A DNA stretch of 17,814 bases from UBA3263 sp964554335 (GCA_964554335.1 CAZKOF010000040.1:1-17814), one strand, 5' to 3'; positions 1 to 7,608 are shown, counted from the stretch's first letter. The notes: generated from the letters alone by a model not told the origin. A program made the numbers and translations.

Positions 1-93
1 GCAAAGTTCGCAATCAAAAACACCTTATAAAAGTCGGCTTTGTTCGGATGGTTACTTACAGGCGGCGAGCGGTATATAGATTTTGTGCCCTTT

Positions 94-126
94 TTCGCAT
101 CATTTGTTTTTATATTACTAACTTTG
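94..126 (+). promoter_or_regulatory. Bacteroidetes-type promoter of the RiPP operon
   Basis: The -7 element TAACTTTG lies at 119-126 and matches the Bacteroidetes consensus TAnnTTTG exactly. A degenerate -33 element (TTCG at 94-97, against TTTG) sits 21 bases upstream, within the usual spacing. Transcription would start near 133 and leave a leader of about 25 bases before the ATG at 158. No other gene start is close, so this is the likely promoter of the whole plus-strand operon. The remaining bases from 1 to 93 show no convincing gene. The reverse complement of bases 2-9 reads GAACTTTG, one base from a -7 element pointing out of the window, but it has no good -33 partner. Confidence 0.7.
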
Positions 127-157
127 CGGTTGTAAATCTAACCAAAATCTTTATATC

Positions 158-532
158 ATGAAACCAATTTTCTTGTTATTATTGAGTGCAATTTGTTCCC
201 TCTCATTAAATGCGGGAACACATGTATCTGGCGAACCGGTAAAAGCGGACGAAGCGACAGTTGCGCTTTACTTTAAAACCGCAACACAAGACCGACGCAG
301 GTCTCCGGCGTTAAATGCTCCGACATTTTTCGGTTATTATTCTAAAGGGATGTTTTCGTGTGATATGCTCAGCATTGCCGGTGAAGATACTAACTGCATC
401 GTAACTGTATATGATACTGTGATAAGCACGACTGTAAACGAACTGCATCAAGGTATATATATAGGAGAATATGATTCCGCCGAGATAGAAATCCAAATTC
501 CTTATGTGGGAATCTATATTGGAGTATTATAA
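158..532 (+). CDS. Small secreted protein at the head of the operon, possibly DUF3244-like
   Basis: A 124-residue protein with a clear Sec signal peptide: Lys2, a hydrophobic core FLLLLSAICSLSL, and probable cleavage after NAG near residue 20. The mature part of about 100 residues alternates polar and hydrophobic residues in a beta-rich pattern (IVTVYDTVISTTV, AEIEIQIPYVGIYIGVL), with two cysteines around residues 68-80 that could form a disulfide in the periplasm. Its size, signal peptide and single beta-sandwich appearance resemble the small Bacteroidetes DUF3244 family, but I cannot confirm membership. It begins about 25 bases after the promoter start and ends 16 bases before the glycosyltransferase ATG, so it is almost certainly the first operon gene. 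A first-position secreted protein could be an immunity or accessory factor for the peptide; that is inference. Confidence 0.75.
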   Translation: MKPIFLLLLSAICSLSLNAGTHVSGEPVKADEATVALYFKTATQDRRRSPALNAPTFFGYYSKGMFSCDMLSIAGEDTNCIVTVYDTVISTTVNELHQGIYIGEYDSAEIEIQIPYVGIYIGVL

Positions 533-548
533 ATATTGGACAAACACT

Positions 549-2939
549 ATGGGATCCCCTAAAGTATCAGTTTGTATGTCTATGCATAATGCGTCCCGAT
601 ATATTCGGGCGTGCATTGATAGCATCCTGAACCAAAGTTTCGGAGATTTTGAGCTAATAATCGTTGACGATGGCTCTACAGATGATAGTGTATCAATAGT
701 CAAGAGCTATGCAGATCCCAGAATAAAACTGATACTCAATACACACGACTATATCGACTCTCTTAATAAATGCGTTATCGCAGCAGAGGGAAAATATATA
801 GCTCGTATGGATGCGGACGACATTATGGCGGAAAACAGACTCCAAACACAGTATTCTTATATGGAACAACATATGGATATTGACATTATGTTTGGCAGAA
901 TAGAGCTGATCTCTGCAAAAGGAGATCTATTGGGTCTGACGTATTGTATTACCAAAGGCTATATTACGTTATGTGAAATGGCAGAAGGGTGTTGTTTGGC
1001 TCATCCAACTGCATTTATTCGAGCATCATCTATTGCTGCAAGAAAACACATGTTATATCATCCCGATTATGCGTTCGCAGAGGACTATAAACTGTGGGTG
1101 GAGTTGCTTATAGATGGACTCTGCTTTTATAATTCGGAGCAAATATTTGGATACTATAGACGCCATGAGCATCAGATATCGGAAATTAAGAATGACGAAC
1201 AAAGGCACAAAGGAAGCATTATCAGAGAGCAAGCTATCAGATACCATTCATTTTTGACGCATAATGAGTTCAATAAGCGCAAGGAAATTCCTGTATCACG
1301 TAATAAACTGACGATAGTAATACCTTTCCTAAACGAGAAAGAGGAGGTTCGGAATACGGTCGAAAGTATTCGGACAACAGTCGGTACATCGGTGGACATC
1401 ATTGTCATCAATGATAACTCCGACAAGGATTACGATTATGCAACCGCACTCTCCGACCTGAATGTTAATTATATAACAAACGACTATCGTATAGGGGCTG
1501 CAATGTCAAAGGAAAAAGGTGTAAGTTTAGTTCAAACACCGTTTTTTCTCATTTTGGACGCGCATATGCGGTTTTATTCTTCAGATTGGGCGCAAAAGAT
1601 TATCACTGAGTTAACGGTTAATCCAAACAGATTACTGTGTTGCCAAACGCGGGCGTTGGAGAAAGATACTAATGGAGTGGTAAAGGCGTCACCATTCGTT
1701 AAAACCGCACATGGCGCATATATGTCATTCAAGACGGACTCTTATGTTCCGGGGATAACATGGAACAACAGAATTTCAACATCCAACGCCGGTTCAACCA
1801 TGGCCATACCATGCGTCTTAGGTGCCGGATATGCCTCATCCAAAGCATATTGGAATAAAATAGCCGGAATGAGAGGATTGCAACACTATGGATGTGAGGA
1901 AGTTTTCATTAGTATAAAAGCATGGAAAGAGGGTGGAGGTTGTTACCTGCTTCCGGATTTGACTATTGGTCATATATACCGCAAAGCATTCCCGTATAGT
2001 GTTCAACTGTCACAACACATTTATAATTACCTGCTTATTGCCGACACCTTATTCCCAACGTCTGATCGTTGTTTTGCCCATGCTGTGGCATGGAAGTTGA
2101 ACAAACAGGCTTATTTCAACACATTTGAAAGAATCGTGTTGTTTAAGGATGAAATCGCCGGTTTGAGAACTTATTTCAGTGCCTGGAATGCAATGAGCTA
2201 TGAAGCCATCAAATTGCTGAACTCTTCATGTGCTAAGGATGATGTGACGAATCAAACAACAGGAAGTGATGATGTGACCTCCGTTATATCAGAAATACTT
2301 AATCCGTCAAGCGCAAAGCAAATTATTGGAATAGCTCCCAAAATGGCGGCTTTGGTTTGTTTGTTGGCACATATGAAGTCAAATAATACTTTGTTAAATG
2401 TAGAAACAAGAGCGACAGAGCTATGGGATCAGATAACCGATGAGCTGCCGAAGTGCAGCGACATATTCTTTTCAACCGGTTTAACCGGATTCGGATGGCT
2501 ACTGATACTTGCCGCCGAACATGGATTGGTAGAAGATGACATAGCTTCCGAATTGAGTCAAGTAGACAGGCAAATAAGTGTTTGCTCACCTTCCCGAATA
2601 ACCGAGTTATCACTAAGTTCCGGATTGGGTGGCATTTATGCTTATGTCGTTGCTCGATTCGGTTACAACAAACGGCATAATCTTAATGATTGTTTTAATA
2701 CTGAGTTCATAGATGAGTTAACCAAAACAATTCCGATTGTAATAAATCAGACTGCCGACTGGAGAACATTCAACTTTGCGCTACAACTCAGCAAGCGAGG
2801 TTCCTCCGATTGGACGATATTATGTCCGAATCTTAATGAGGTTATTGATATTTCAAAAGCAATTCCTTCCAACCCTAAATATCGGGATTACTCCCTCAAC
2901 GGAGTTTTAGGGACAACAATCAATTTCTATATATCATGA
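549..2939 (+). CDS. Dual-domain glycosyltransferase (GT2 plus polypeptide GalNAc-transferase-like) with LanC-like C-terminus
   Basis: A 796-residue modification enzyme, probably cytoplasmic, with no signal peptide or membrane segment. Residues 5-210 form a GT-A domain of family GT2: SVCMSMHN, IIVDDGSTDDS (Asp40-Asp41), the metal-binding MDADD (Asp88, Asp90, Asp91) and a late acidic EDYKLW (Glu178-Asp179). Residues 252-480 are a second GT-A domain opening with IVIPFLNE. It has a DxH motif (LDAH, Asp337 and His339), YGCEE at 447-451, and IGHIYRKAFPYS with His475. These resemble the DxH, WGGEN and VGHVFRKATPY motifs of polypeptide N-acetylgalactosaminyltransferases, including all three metal ligands. 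Residues about 575-796 look like part of a LanC alpha/alpha toroid (STGLTGFGWLL, LSLSSGLGGIYAYV, YSLNGVLGTT) but lack the zinc-binding CHG-type motifs. An in-frame ATG at 504 lies inside the preceding gene; the ATG at 549 is preferred because GT2 homology starts directly after it. The stop overlaps the maturase start (ATGA). The sugar and acceptor are unknown; the precursor tail is the obvious candidate. Confidence 0.88.
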   Translation: MGSPKVSVCMSMHNASRYIRACIDSILNQSFGDFELIIVDDGSTDDSVSIVKSYADPRIKLILNTHDYIDSLNKCVIAAEGKYIARMDADDIMAENRLQTQYSYMEQHMDIDIMFGRIELISAKGDLLGLTYCITKGYITLCEMAEGCCLAHPTAFIRASSIAARKHMLYHPDYAFAEDYKLWVELLIDGLCFYNSEQIFGYYRRHEHQISEIKNDEQRHKGSIIREQAIRYHSFLTHNEFNKRKEIPVSRNKLTIVIPFLNEKEEVRNTVESIRTTVGTSVDIIVINDNSDKDYDYATALSDLNVNYITNDYRIGAAMSKEKGVSLVQTPFFLILDAHMRFYSSDWAQKIITELTVNPNRLLCCQTRALEKDTNGVVKASPFVKTAHGAYMSFKTDSYVPGITWNNRISTSNAGSTMAIPCVLGAGYASSKAYWNKIAGMRGLQHYGCEEVFISIKAWKEGGGCYLLPDLTIGHIYRKAFPYSVQLSQHIYNYLLIADTLFPTSDRCFAHAVAWKLNKQAYFNTFERIVLFKDEIAGLRTYFSAWNAMSYEAIKLLNSSCAKDDVTNQTTGSDDVTSVISEILNPSSAKQIIGIAPKMAALVCLLAHMKSNNTLLNVETRATELWDQITDELPKCSDIFFSTGLTGFGWLLILAAEHGLVEDDIASELSQVDRQISVCSPSRITELSLSSGLGGIYAYVVARFGYNKRHNLNDCFNTEFIDELTKTIPIVINQTADWRTFNFALQLSKRGSSDWTILCPNLNEVIDISKAIPSNPKYRDYSLNGVLGTTINFYIS

Positions 2940-4246
2940 AAAAGAGTATTTATAATCACCTGTCATTCACAGAGGGCAATGCAATTCTTTACAACACGCT
3001 ATCGGATGAAATGGCATTGCTTGACCCGAGCTTGTCAGACATGTATAACCAACATACGATTGATGAAATTCGTCAACACCATCCTCAATTTTATAAATTT
3101 CTTTCAGATAAGAAATTTATTGTAGAAGATATGGCGGATGAGTTCAAAATCTGTATTGACAAATGGAATATAGAAGACAATGACCCGACAAACTTTACTA
3201 TCACCATCAATCCGACATTGGATTGCAATATGAGGTGCTGGTATTGTTATGAAAAGCACGAAGCGAAAAGGTCAATGACTGATGATGTCTTAAACAGCCT
3301 CTTCCGACTGGTTGATGCAAAAGTCGCCAACAAGGAGTTGAAACACTTGCGTTTATCGTTCTTCGGAGGTGAACCGCTGATGAAATATACGAAGATTGTC
3401 CGTCCGTTGATTGAGTATGCGCTTGCTCAGTGTAATAAGTTCGGGAAAGAATTATCCGTCGGATTCGTTACAAACGCATCATTATTGACCCCTAAAATTA
3501 TCGATTTTCTAAATGAGATCGGTATCCCGGTACATTTACAAATTACAATGGATGGCAACCGAGCATTTCATAACAAGACCCGATACACGGCAAGCGGGTC
3601 AGGCAGCTATGACCTGATTTTATCCAATATTAGTAAAGTTGCATATCTGCAAAACGTTTCGATTACATTGCGGCTGAACTATACAACGGACAATATCGAT
3701 TCTTTTTTGGATTTGGTTGATGATTTGGCCGTATCTTGCGATGCACATAAAGAATCCATAAACATAGATTTGCAACAAGTATGGCAAGATAATGGGGCCT
3801 CTGAACAATTTACCGAACAAATGGAGCGCGTTAAAAAGGCTTTTTCCGATAAAGGATTTAACGTATCCGGAGAAAAGGGCATGATTAAATACCGTTGCTA
3901 TGCCGATAGTAATAACCATGTAGTTGTAAACTATGACGGAAATATTTTCCACTGTACGGCCAGAGACTTTACTCCCGACAGGGCCGAGGGAATTCTGACG
4001 CCCGAAGGGAATATCTTAAAAAATGAGAAAGCCGCATTGCGAACATCCTTAAAATGGGGTAACGAGGCGTGTCATACTTGCCGGGCTTATCCCATTTGTC
4101 ATGGAGGTTGTAGCCAGCAAAAGTTAGATGCAGCTAATATATTCGGTTGTATCAAGTCTTACGATCAGAGTCAGGTTGACTGTTTAATTGAAAAACGTAT
4201 ACGCTATCTGCTTAATATTTCGAAAGTTTGCAGCAAACAATCATAA
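2936..4246 (+). CDS. Radical SAM/SPASM peptide maturase
   Basis: A 436-residue enzyme that would use S-adenosylmethionine and iron-sulfur clusters for radical modification of the neighbouring precursor. Residues 1-80 form the N-terminal domain common in peptide maturases (YNTLSDEMALLD, then FIVEDMADEF), probably a leader-binding (RRE/PqqD-like) fold. The radical SAM cluster motif CNMRCWYC (Cys97, Cys101, Cys104; CX3CX2C) is followed by GGEP at 144-147. The C-terminal SPASM domain is textbook: Cys321, then Gly335-x4-Cys340, then Cys379-x2-Cys382-x5-Cys388-x3-Cys392, then Cys405, with further cysteines at 416 and 432. Such enzymes (sactipeptide and ranthipeptide maturases) commonly make Cys thioether cross-links, which fits the eight-Cys precursor encoded 30 bases downstream. 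The start overlaps the glycosyltransferase stop as ATGA, so translation is probably coupled. Which bond it makes is inference. Confidence 0.95.
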   Translation: MKKSIYNHLSFTEGNAILYNTLSDEMALLDPSLSDMYNQHTIDEIRQHHPQFYKFLSDKKFIVEDMADEFKICIDKWNIEDNDPTNFTITINPTLDCNMRCWYCYEKHEAKRSMTDDVLNSLFRLVDAKVANKELKHLRLSFFGGEPLMKYTKIVRPLIEYALAQCNKFGKELSVGFVTNASLLTPKIIDFLNEIGIPVHLQITMDGNRAFHNKTRYTASGSGSYDLILSNISKVAYLQNVSITLRLNYTTDNIDSFLDLVDDLAVSCDAHKESINIDLQQVWQDNGASEQFTEQMERVKKAFSDKGFNVSGEKGMIKYRCYADSNNHVVVNYDGNIFHCTARDFTPDRAEGILTPEGNILKNEKAALRTSLKWGNEACHTCRAYPICHGGCSQQKLDAANIFGCIKSYDQSQVDCLIEKRIRYLLNISKVCSKQS

Positions 4247-4276
4247 CAACAGTATTAACATTAACACCCTTACAAG

Positions 4277-4585
4277 ATGAGACTCAAAAAAAATCTCGCT
4301 CAGATGGTGGAGTCGGACTATGTACCGTTGACCACCACACAAGAAGGAAACCTTCAAGGAGGATTTGGCTCTATTTCATTAAGTTCCGCAGGCGATATCT
4401 CCGGGAACAACGTCGTATGCACTAACCCCACGTGCCGCAATAAAAACTGCGTCAACCCATCATGTACCAATGGAGAATGTCCCAACCCCATTTGCGTCAA
4501 TGAATGCACGATAAATAATTGCGATGGAGTGAAGCCGTCGCCGACCCCGACTTCGTCAAGCGCCAATTTACTTATCGGATTCTAA
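4277..4585 (+). CDS. RiPP precursor peptide: double-Gly leader, Cys-repeat core, Pro/Ser/Thr tail
   Basis: A 102-residue peptide with no signal peptide. Residues 1-29 are a leader ending in NLQGG, the double-glycine motif cut by C39 peptidases, so the predicted core starts at Phe30. The core has a Gly/Ser-rich start (FGSISLSSAGDISGNN, 30-45) and then eight cysteines at 48, 53, 58, 63, 68, 73, 77 and 82. The first six are spaced exactly five residues apart and each of the five gaps reads x-N-x-x, giving five tandem NxxC units (Asn50/Cys53 through Asn70/Cys73). The last two cysteines have Asn at -2. A tail at 84-95 (GVKPSPTPTSSS) holds a Ser-Pro-Thr-Pro site, followed by the hydrophobic end ANLLIGF. 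It sits between its maturase and the exporter proteins. I do not recognise a named family; the Cys-x4 spacing differs from CXXX-repeat peptides. Confidence 0.92.
   Translation: MRLKKNLAQMVESDYVPLTTTQEGNLQGGFGSISLSSAGDISGNNVVCTNPTCRNKNCVNPSCTNGECPNPICVNECTINNCDGVKPSPTPTSSSANLLIGF
4418..4522 (+). repeat. Coding pentapeptide repeat, Cys-x-Asn-x-x
   Basis: This part of the precursor gene encodes Cys48 to Cys82. Five perfect units of C-x-N-x-x follow one another (CTNPT, CRNKN, CVNPS, CTNGE, CPNPI), then CVNE, CTINN and a final Cys. Three of the five carry Asn-Pro. Codons vary between units (for example AAC, AAT and AAA/AAC mixtures), so the repetition is kept at protein level and is not a fresh DNA tandem duplication. 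Confidence 0.9.
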
Positions 4586-4593
4586 TTAACTAT

Positions 4594-4641
4594 GGTGAGG
4601 GTGTTGTAAAAAGCATGGTTATGTTCTGCAACTTCCTCACC
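4594..4641 (+). terminator. Intergenic hairpin after the precursor gene, possible attenuator
   Basis: An imperfect hairpin begins 8 bases after the precursor stop. The outer stem is GGTGAGG (4594-4600) with CCTCACC (4635-4641). It continues through a two-base G-T/T-T step into GTTG (4603-4606) with CAAC (4629-4632) and T-A closing pairs. An inner CAT/ATG helix (4614-4616 with 4621-4623) caps it with loop GGTT. A T-rich stretch (TATTTG, then ATTTTTATAC) follows but not immediately, so it is a weak intrinsic terminator at best. A partial terminator or mRNA-stabilising end here would give more precursor transcript than downstream barrel and exporter transcript, a common need in RiPP operons; that role is inferred. 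Confidence 0.55.
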
Positions 4642-4660
4642 TATTTGAACATTTTTATAC

Positions 4661-7555
4661 ATGAATTTACATATGTCTCCGTTCCGTTATATAGTTTTAG
4701 TTTTGCTGTTCTTGTTTGCGACGCCGCAGATATTCGCAAAGGAAAACCGGAAAGTTAACGTTTTGGTTTTTGGCGTTATGGATGATGCAACCTATAATCC
4801 TTTGACAGACCTTGAATTCAGTATAACTTCGGATGTCGATGACAGTGTGGCGGTAGATAGTGTCATTAGTGTTGGACAAAGTACATACAAGGTTTTTATA
4901 ACCGTACCTGACGGCCATTATAACTTAGTGGTGGAAAAAGACGGCTACTTTCCGTTTGTTAAGCCGTTCATCAGGACAGGCAGAATCGGATATATCGGTC
5001 TCGGGACAATTTTCATGACTCAAATGCGCCGCAAACAATTAAACGAGGTAACGGTTACGGCAACACGTGTAAAAATGGTTATGCATGGGGATACGATCGT
5101 TTACGATGCCGGCGCTTTTGAACTGGCCGAGGGGTCGATGCTCGATGCCCTGGTTGCGCAGCTTCCGGGAACGGAGTTGAAAGACGGCCGCATAAGCGTG
5201 AACGGTAAATTCGTGGAGAGTCTGTTGGTTAACGGCGAGGATTTCTTCTCCGGCAACGCTAAAGTCGCCCTCAGGAACCTGCCGTCGTATACCGTGAAAA
5301 ACATCAAAGTATATGACCGCGAGGCGCGCGACGCTTATCTTCGCGGCGGCAAGCGCAAAAGTGACCCCGAGCATATAGTGATGGACGTGATTCTTAAAAA
5401 GGAATATTCCTACGGCGGTCTGGGAAACGTTGAGGGCGGCTACGGCACTCATGGCCGCTATCTCGGCAAGGCTTTCGGCATGGGTTATGCCGACAATATG
5501 CGTCTGGCCGCATATGCCAATTTCAACAATGTCAATGAAACCGAGTCGGGCAATACCGGCGGCGGCTGGGGCGGCGGTTGGCAACAAGACGGCGATATGG
5601 ACCTGAAAATGGGGGGCATCGACTATTTGTGGACCAAACACGATTTCCGGTTCTCGGGCAATGTCATGCTGACGGGCGAAGACCCCGACGTTCAGACAAA
5701 ACAGAGCACCGTCAACTATTATGAGGCCGGCGATGTCTATGGCCGTTCTTTCTATCGGAGCCGGGAGCATAAATTCCACTTGCTGTCGTTCCACCAGTGG
5801 AGCTGGAGCGGCAAGCATGTATATGCGCAACTCAAACCCTCGGTCGACTATATGAGAAACGATTATGAGCGCACTTCGCGTCGCGCCTCATTTGACCGAC
5901 CGCTGACCGAAAGTTATCGGGGCGAGGCCCTGGACTCGCTCTTCGGCGGTTCGACGTCGTTTCTCCGCAACATGCTCAGCCGGGTCGGAAACACATCTGC
6001 GGGCAAGACCGACTGGCTGAAGATTGACGTTACCGGCTCGACAACCATAGCCATTCCCGGCTATAACGACAATATCTATCTGGCCGCAGGCTATAACTAC
6101 AGACGTGACACCGACCGCCCCGACAACGCTTATTCCCGGATTTCAGGCCTCGCCTCGGACCAAGCCGGCGAGGGAACCTCCACGTTGCAGGAAAAGGACT
6201 ATGAATCGTTGTCGCAAAAAGCGTTCGGCTCGATGTCCTATACGTGGTGGTACACGCCTTACTATGGCGACAGAAATTTCCCGCTGATTATCACTCCGAG
6301 AATTGACTTCGCGTATGCCGACGACACCAAAGACAACGTTCTGCGCCAACTCATCGAGGACCTTTCCGACCCGCTGCTGTCGCCGTCGGCAACCAATGGC
6401 GGACGGCTGCCGCTTGACGTTGCGAATTCCTATAATTCGCGCCTGACGTCAATGTCATACAAACCGGGAGTGCACATACAATTTGAGTACCATCCCTCAG
6501 CCCGGTCGCCACACGCCCTGGCAATCCACGTTGACATCTCGGCCGACGTCAAAGCTGAAAAACTGAATTACGAAAAGGGGGAATATGTTGACCTGCTGAA
6601 GCGGACAACGACATTCCTGAATCCGCAATTCAACGCAAAATATACGCGTCAGACCGACAATTCCGACACCGAGCTGCTGGCAATCTACTCTTTCATGCAA
6701 TCGGCCCCGAGTCTGATGTACCGGCTGAAAACCTCCGACACGTCGAACCCTACGGCAATTTATCTCAACAATCCCGATCTCGGCAACTCGCGGACCAACT
6801 CCGCGTCGTTGCGGTTCAACCGCTTCTGGAAACGTACGCACCGTTCGATAAACGCCAATGTCAGCTACTCCCAATCTGACAACACCGTAGCACAAGCGAG
6901 ATACTACGACCGCAATACCGGCGTAAGCACCTGGCGCCCCGAAAATATCGACGGCAACCGAAATCTCAACGGCAACGTGGGCTACACGGTTCCTTTCGGC
7001 AAGAACGAAGCCTTTCAGTTCAGCGGCAACACCTCGGCAGGCTATGTCAATTCCGTTGACTATGCCTCGGAAACCGAAGTGCTGACCCGCAGCGTTGTCA
7101 GAAATCTCTCCATCGGCCAGCAGGCCGGATTCAGCTATCGGGTCGGTCAACACTCCTTCGGAATCAATGGCGGCGTGTCATGGCAGCATGCAAAGTCGCA
7201 AATCCACCTGTTTGAGACTATCAACGCCCTGCTATGTAACGCCCGGGCCAACTGCCTGCTCAACTTCGCCTACGGCTGGCAGGTAGCAACAGACCTCAAC
7301 CTCTATGCGCGGCGCGGTTACAGTGACAACACGCTCAACACGACCGACTGGGTCTGGAACGCCTCGTTGTCAAAAACTTTCCTCAAAGGTCAGCTGACTG
7401 CAAAGGTTGAGGCCGTTGACATTCTCGGTCAGGTAAGCAGCGTGCGCAACATCATAAACGCCCAGGGACGCACCGAAACCTGGGTCAACTCCCTGCCGCG
7501 CTACGCAATGGCTCACCTGATTTATCGCTTCAATATCATGCCCAAGAAAAAATGA
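4661..7555 (+). CDS. Outer-membrane beta-barrel protein 1 (TonB-receptor-like, with regulatory-like N-domain)
   Basis: A 964-residue outer-membrane protein. A signal peptide (core YIVLVLLFLFATP) is probably cleaved after Ala26. Residues 32-125 form an Ig-like carboxypeptidase-regulatory-type domain (HYNLVVEKDGYFPF). A TonB-box-like strand LNEVTVTA (127-134) leads into a plug domain (GDTIVYDAGAF, GSMLDALVAQLPG, VNGKFVESLLVNGEDFF, LPSYTVKNIKVYD). From about residue 250 the rest is a large barrel, opening with EGGYGTHGRYLG and a Gly-rich loop (GGGWGGGW). It ends in the basic IMPKKK tail shared in form with its two paralogs, matching the Bacteroidetes 'outer membrane beta-barrel family 3' type. 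It could be a TonB-dependent importer or receptor, or a passage for the modified peptide; the sequence does not decide. The ATG at 4673 (Met5) is an alternative start. Composition turns GC-rich after about 5100. The stop overlaps an ATG that begins an exporter relic. Confidence 0.9.
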   Translation: MNLHMSPFRYIVLVLLFLFATPQIFAKENRKVNVLVFGVMDDATYNPLTDLEFSITSDVDDSVAVDSVISVGQSTYKVFITVPDGHYNLVVEKDGYFPFVKPFIRTGRIGYIGLGTIFMTQMRRKQLNEVTVTATRVKMVMHGDTIVYDAGAFELAEGSMLDALVAQLPGTELKDGRISVNGKFVESLLVNGEDFFSGNAKVALRNLPSYTVKNIKVYDREARDAYLRGGKRKSDPEHIVMDVILKKEYSYGGLGNVEGGYGTHGRYLGKAFGMGYADNMRLAAYANFNNVNETESGNTGGGWGGGWQQDGDMDLKMGGIDYLWTKHDFRFSGNVMLTGEDPDVQTKQSTVNYYEAGDVYGRSFYRSREHKFHLLSFHQWSWSGKHVYAQLKPSVDYMRNDYERTSRRASFDRPLTESYRGEALDSLFGGSTSFLRNMLSRVGNTSAGKTDWLKIDVTGSTTIAIPGYNDNIYLAAGYNYRRDTDRPDNAYSRISGLASDQAGEGTSTLQEKDYESLSQKAFGSMSYTWWYTPYYGDRNFPLIITPRIDFAYADDTKDNVLRQLIEDLSDPLLSPSATNGGRLPLDVANSYNSRLTSMSYKPGVHIQFEYHPSARSPHALAIHVDISADVKAEKLNYEKGEYVDLLKRTTTFLNPQFNAKYTRQTDNSDTELLAIYSFMQSAPSLMYRLKTSDTSNPTAIYLNNPDLGNSRTNSASLRFNRFWKRTHRSINANVSYSQSDNTVAQARYYDRNTGVSTWRPENIDGNRNLNGNVGYTVPFGKNEAFQFSGNTSAGYVNSVDYASETEVLTRSVVRNLSIGQQAGFSYRVGQHSFGINGGVSWQHAKSQIHLFETINALLCNARANCLLNFAYGWQVATDLNLYARRGYSDNTLNTTDWVWNASLSKTFLKGQLTAKVEAVDILGQVSSVRNIINAQGRTETWVNSLPRYAMAHLIYRFNIMPKKK

Positions 7556-7593
7556 AGTCTATGCGGCAGCCCGACACGTTTATCGATAAATAA
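7552..7593 (+). pseudogene. 5' relic of a C39 ABC exporter gene
   Basis: This is a 13-codon reading frame (MKSMRQPDTFIDK, then stop) whose ATG overlaps the barrel 1 stop as ATGA. The true exporter gene starts at 13201 in exactly the same relation to barrel 3 and reads MKFTRQFDTMDC. The first 27 bases of the two agree at about 23 positions, and homology then stops just before the catalytic DCG codons. The simplest reading is that a second exporter gene once followed barrel 1 and was removed except for its first nine codons. The remnant cannot be functional as a protease or transporter. Confidence 0.75.
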
Positions 7594-7608
7594 TTTTATA
7601 GCGATTTT

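Noticed and set aside
1..10. Leftward promoter at the window edge
   Set aside because: The minus strand reads GAACTTTG, one base from the -7 consensus, but there is no matching -33 element and no gene visible to its left.
504..548. Upstream in-frame ATG for the glycosyltransferase
   Set aside because: It would overlap the preceding gene by 29 bases and add 15 residues with no GT2 similarity. The ATG at 549 lies just before the conserved SVCMSMHN strand, and the relic at 7673 starts at the equivalent place.
4228..4425. Alternative frame overlapping the maturase end and precursor start
   Set aside because: Its translation has no motif, and it is incompatible with the well-supported precursor frame carrying the NLQGG leader and Cys repeat.
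4418..4522. Precursor as a CXXX-repeat family peptide
   Set aside because: The cysteines are spaced C-x4-C, not C-x3-C, and Asn is fixed within the unit, so the named CXXX-repeat target family does not fit.
5039..5830. Open frame of 263 codons on the minus strand inside barrel 1
   Set aside because: It mirrors the plug and early barrel of a clear outer-membrane protein, has no promoter and has low-complexity Ala/Ile/Val content typical of a shadow frame.
6497..7153. Open frame of 218 codons on the minus strand inside barrel 1
   Set aside because: Shadow of the GC-rich barrel coding strand; no start context or recognisable motif.
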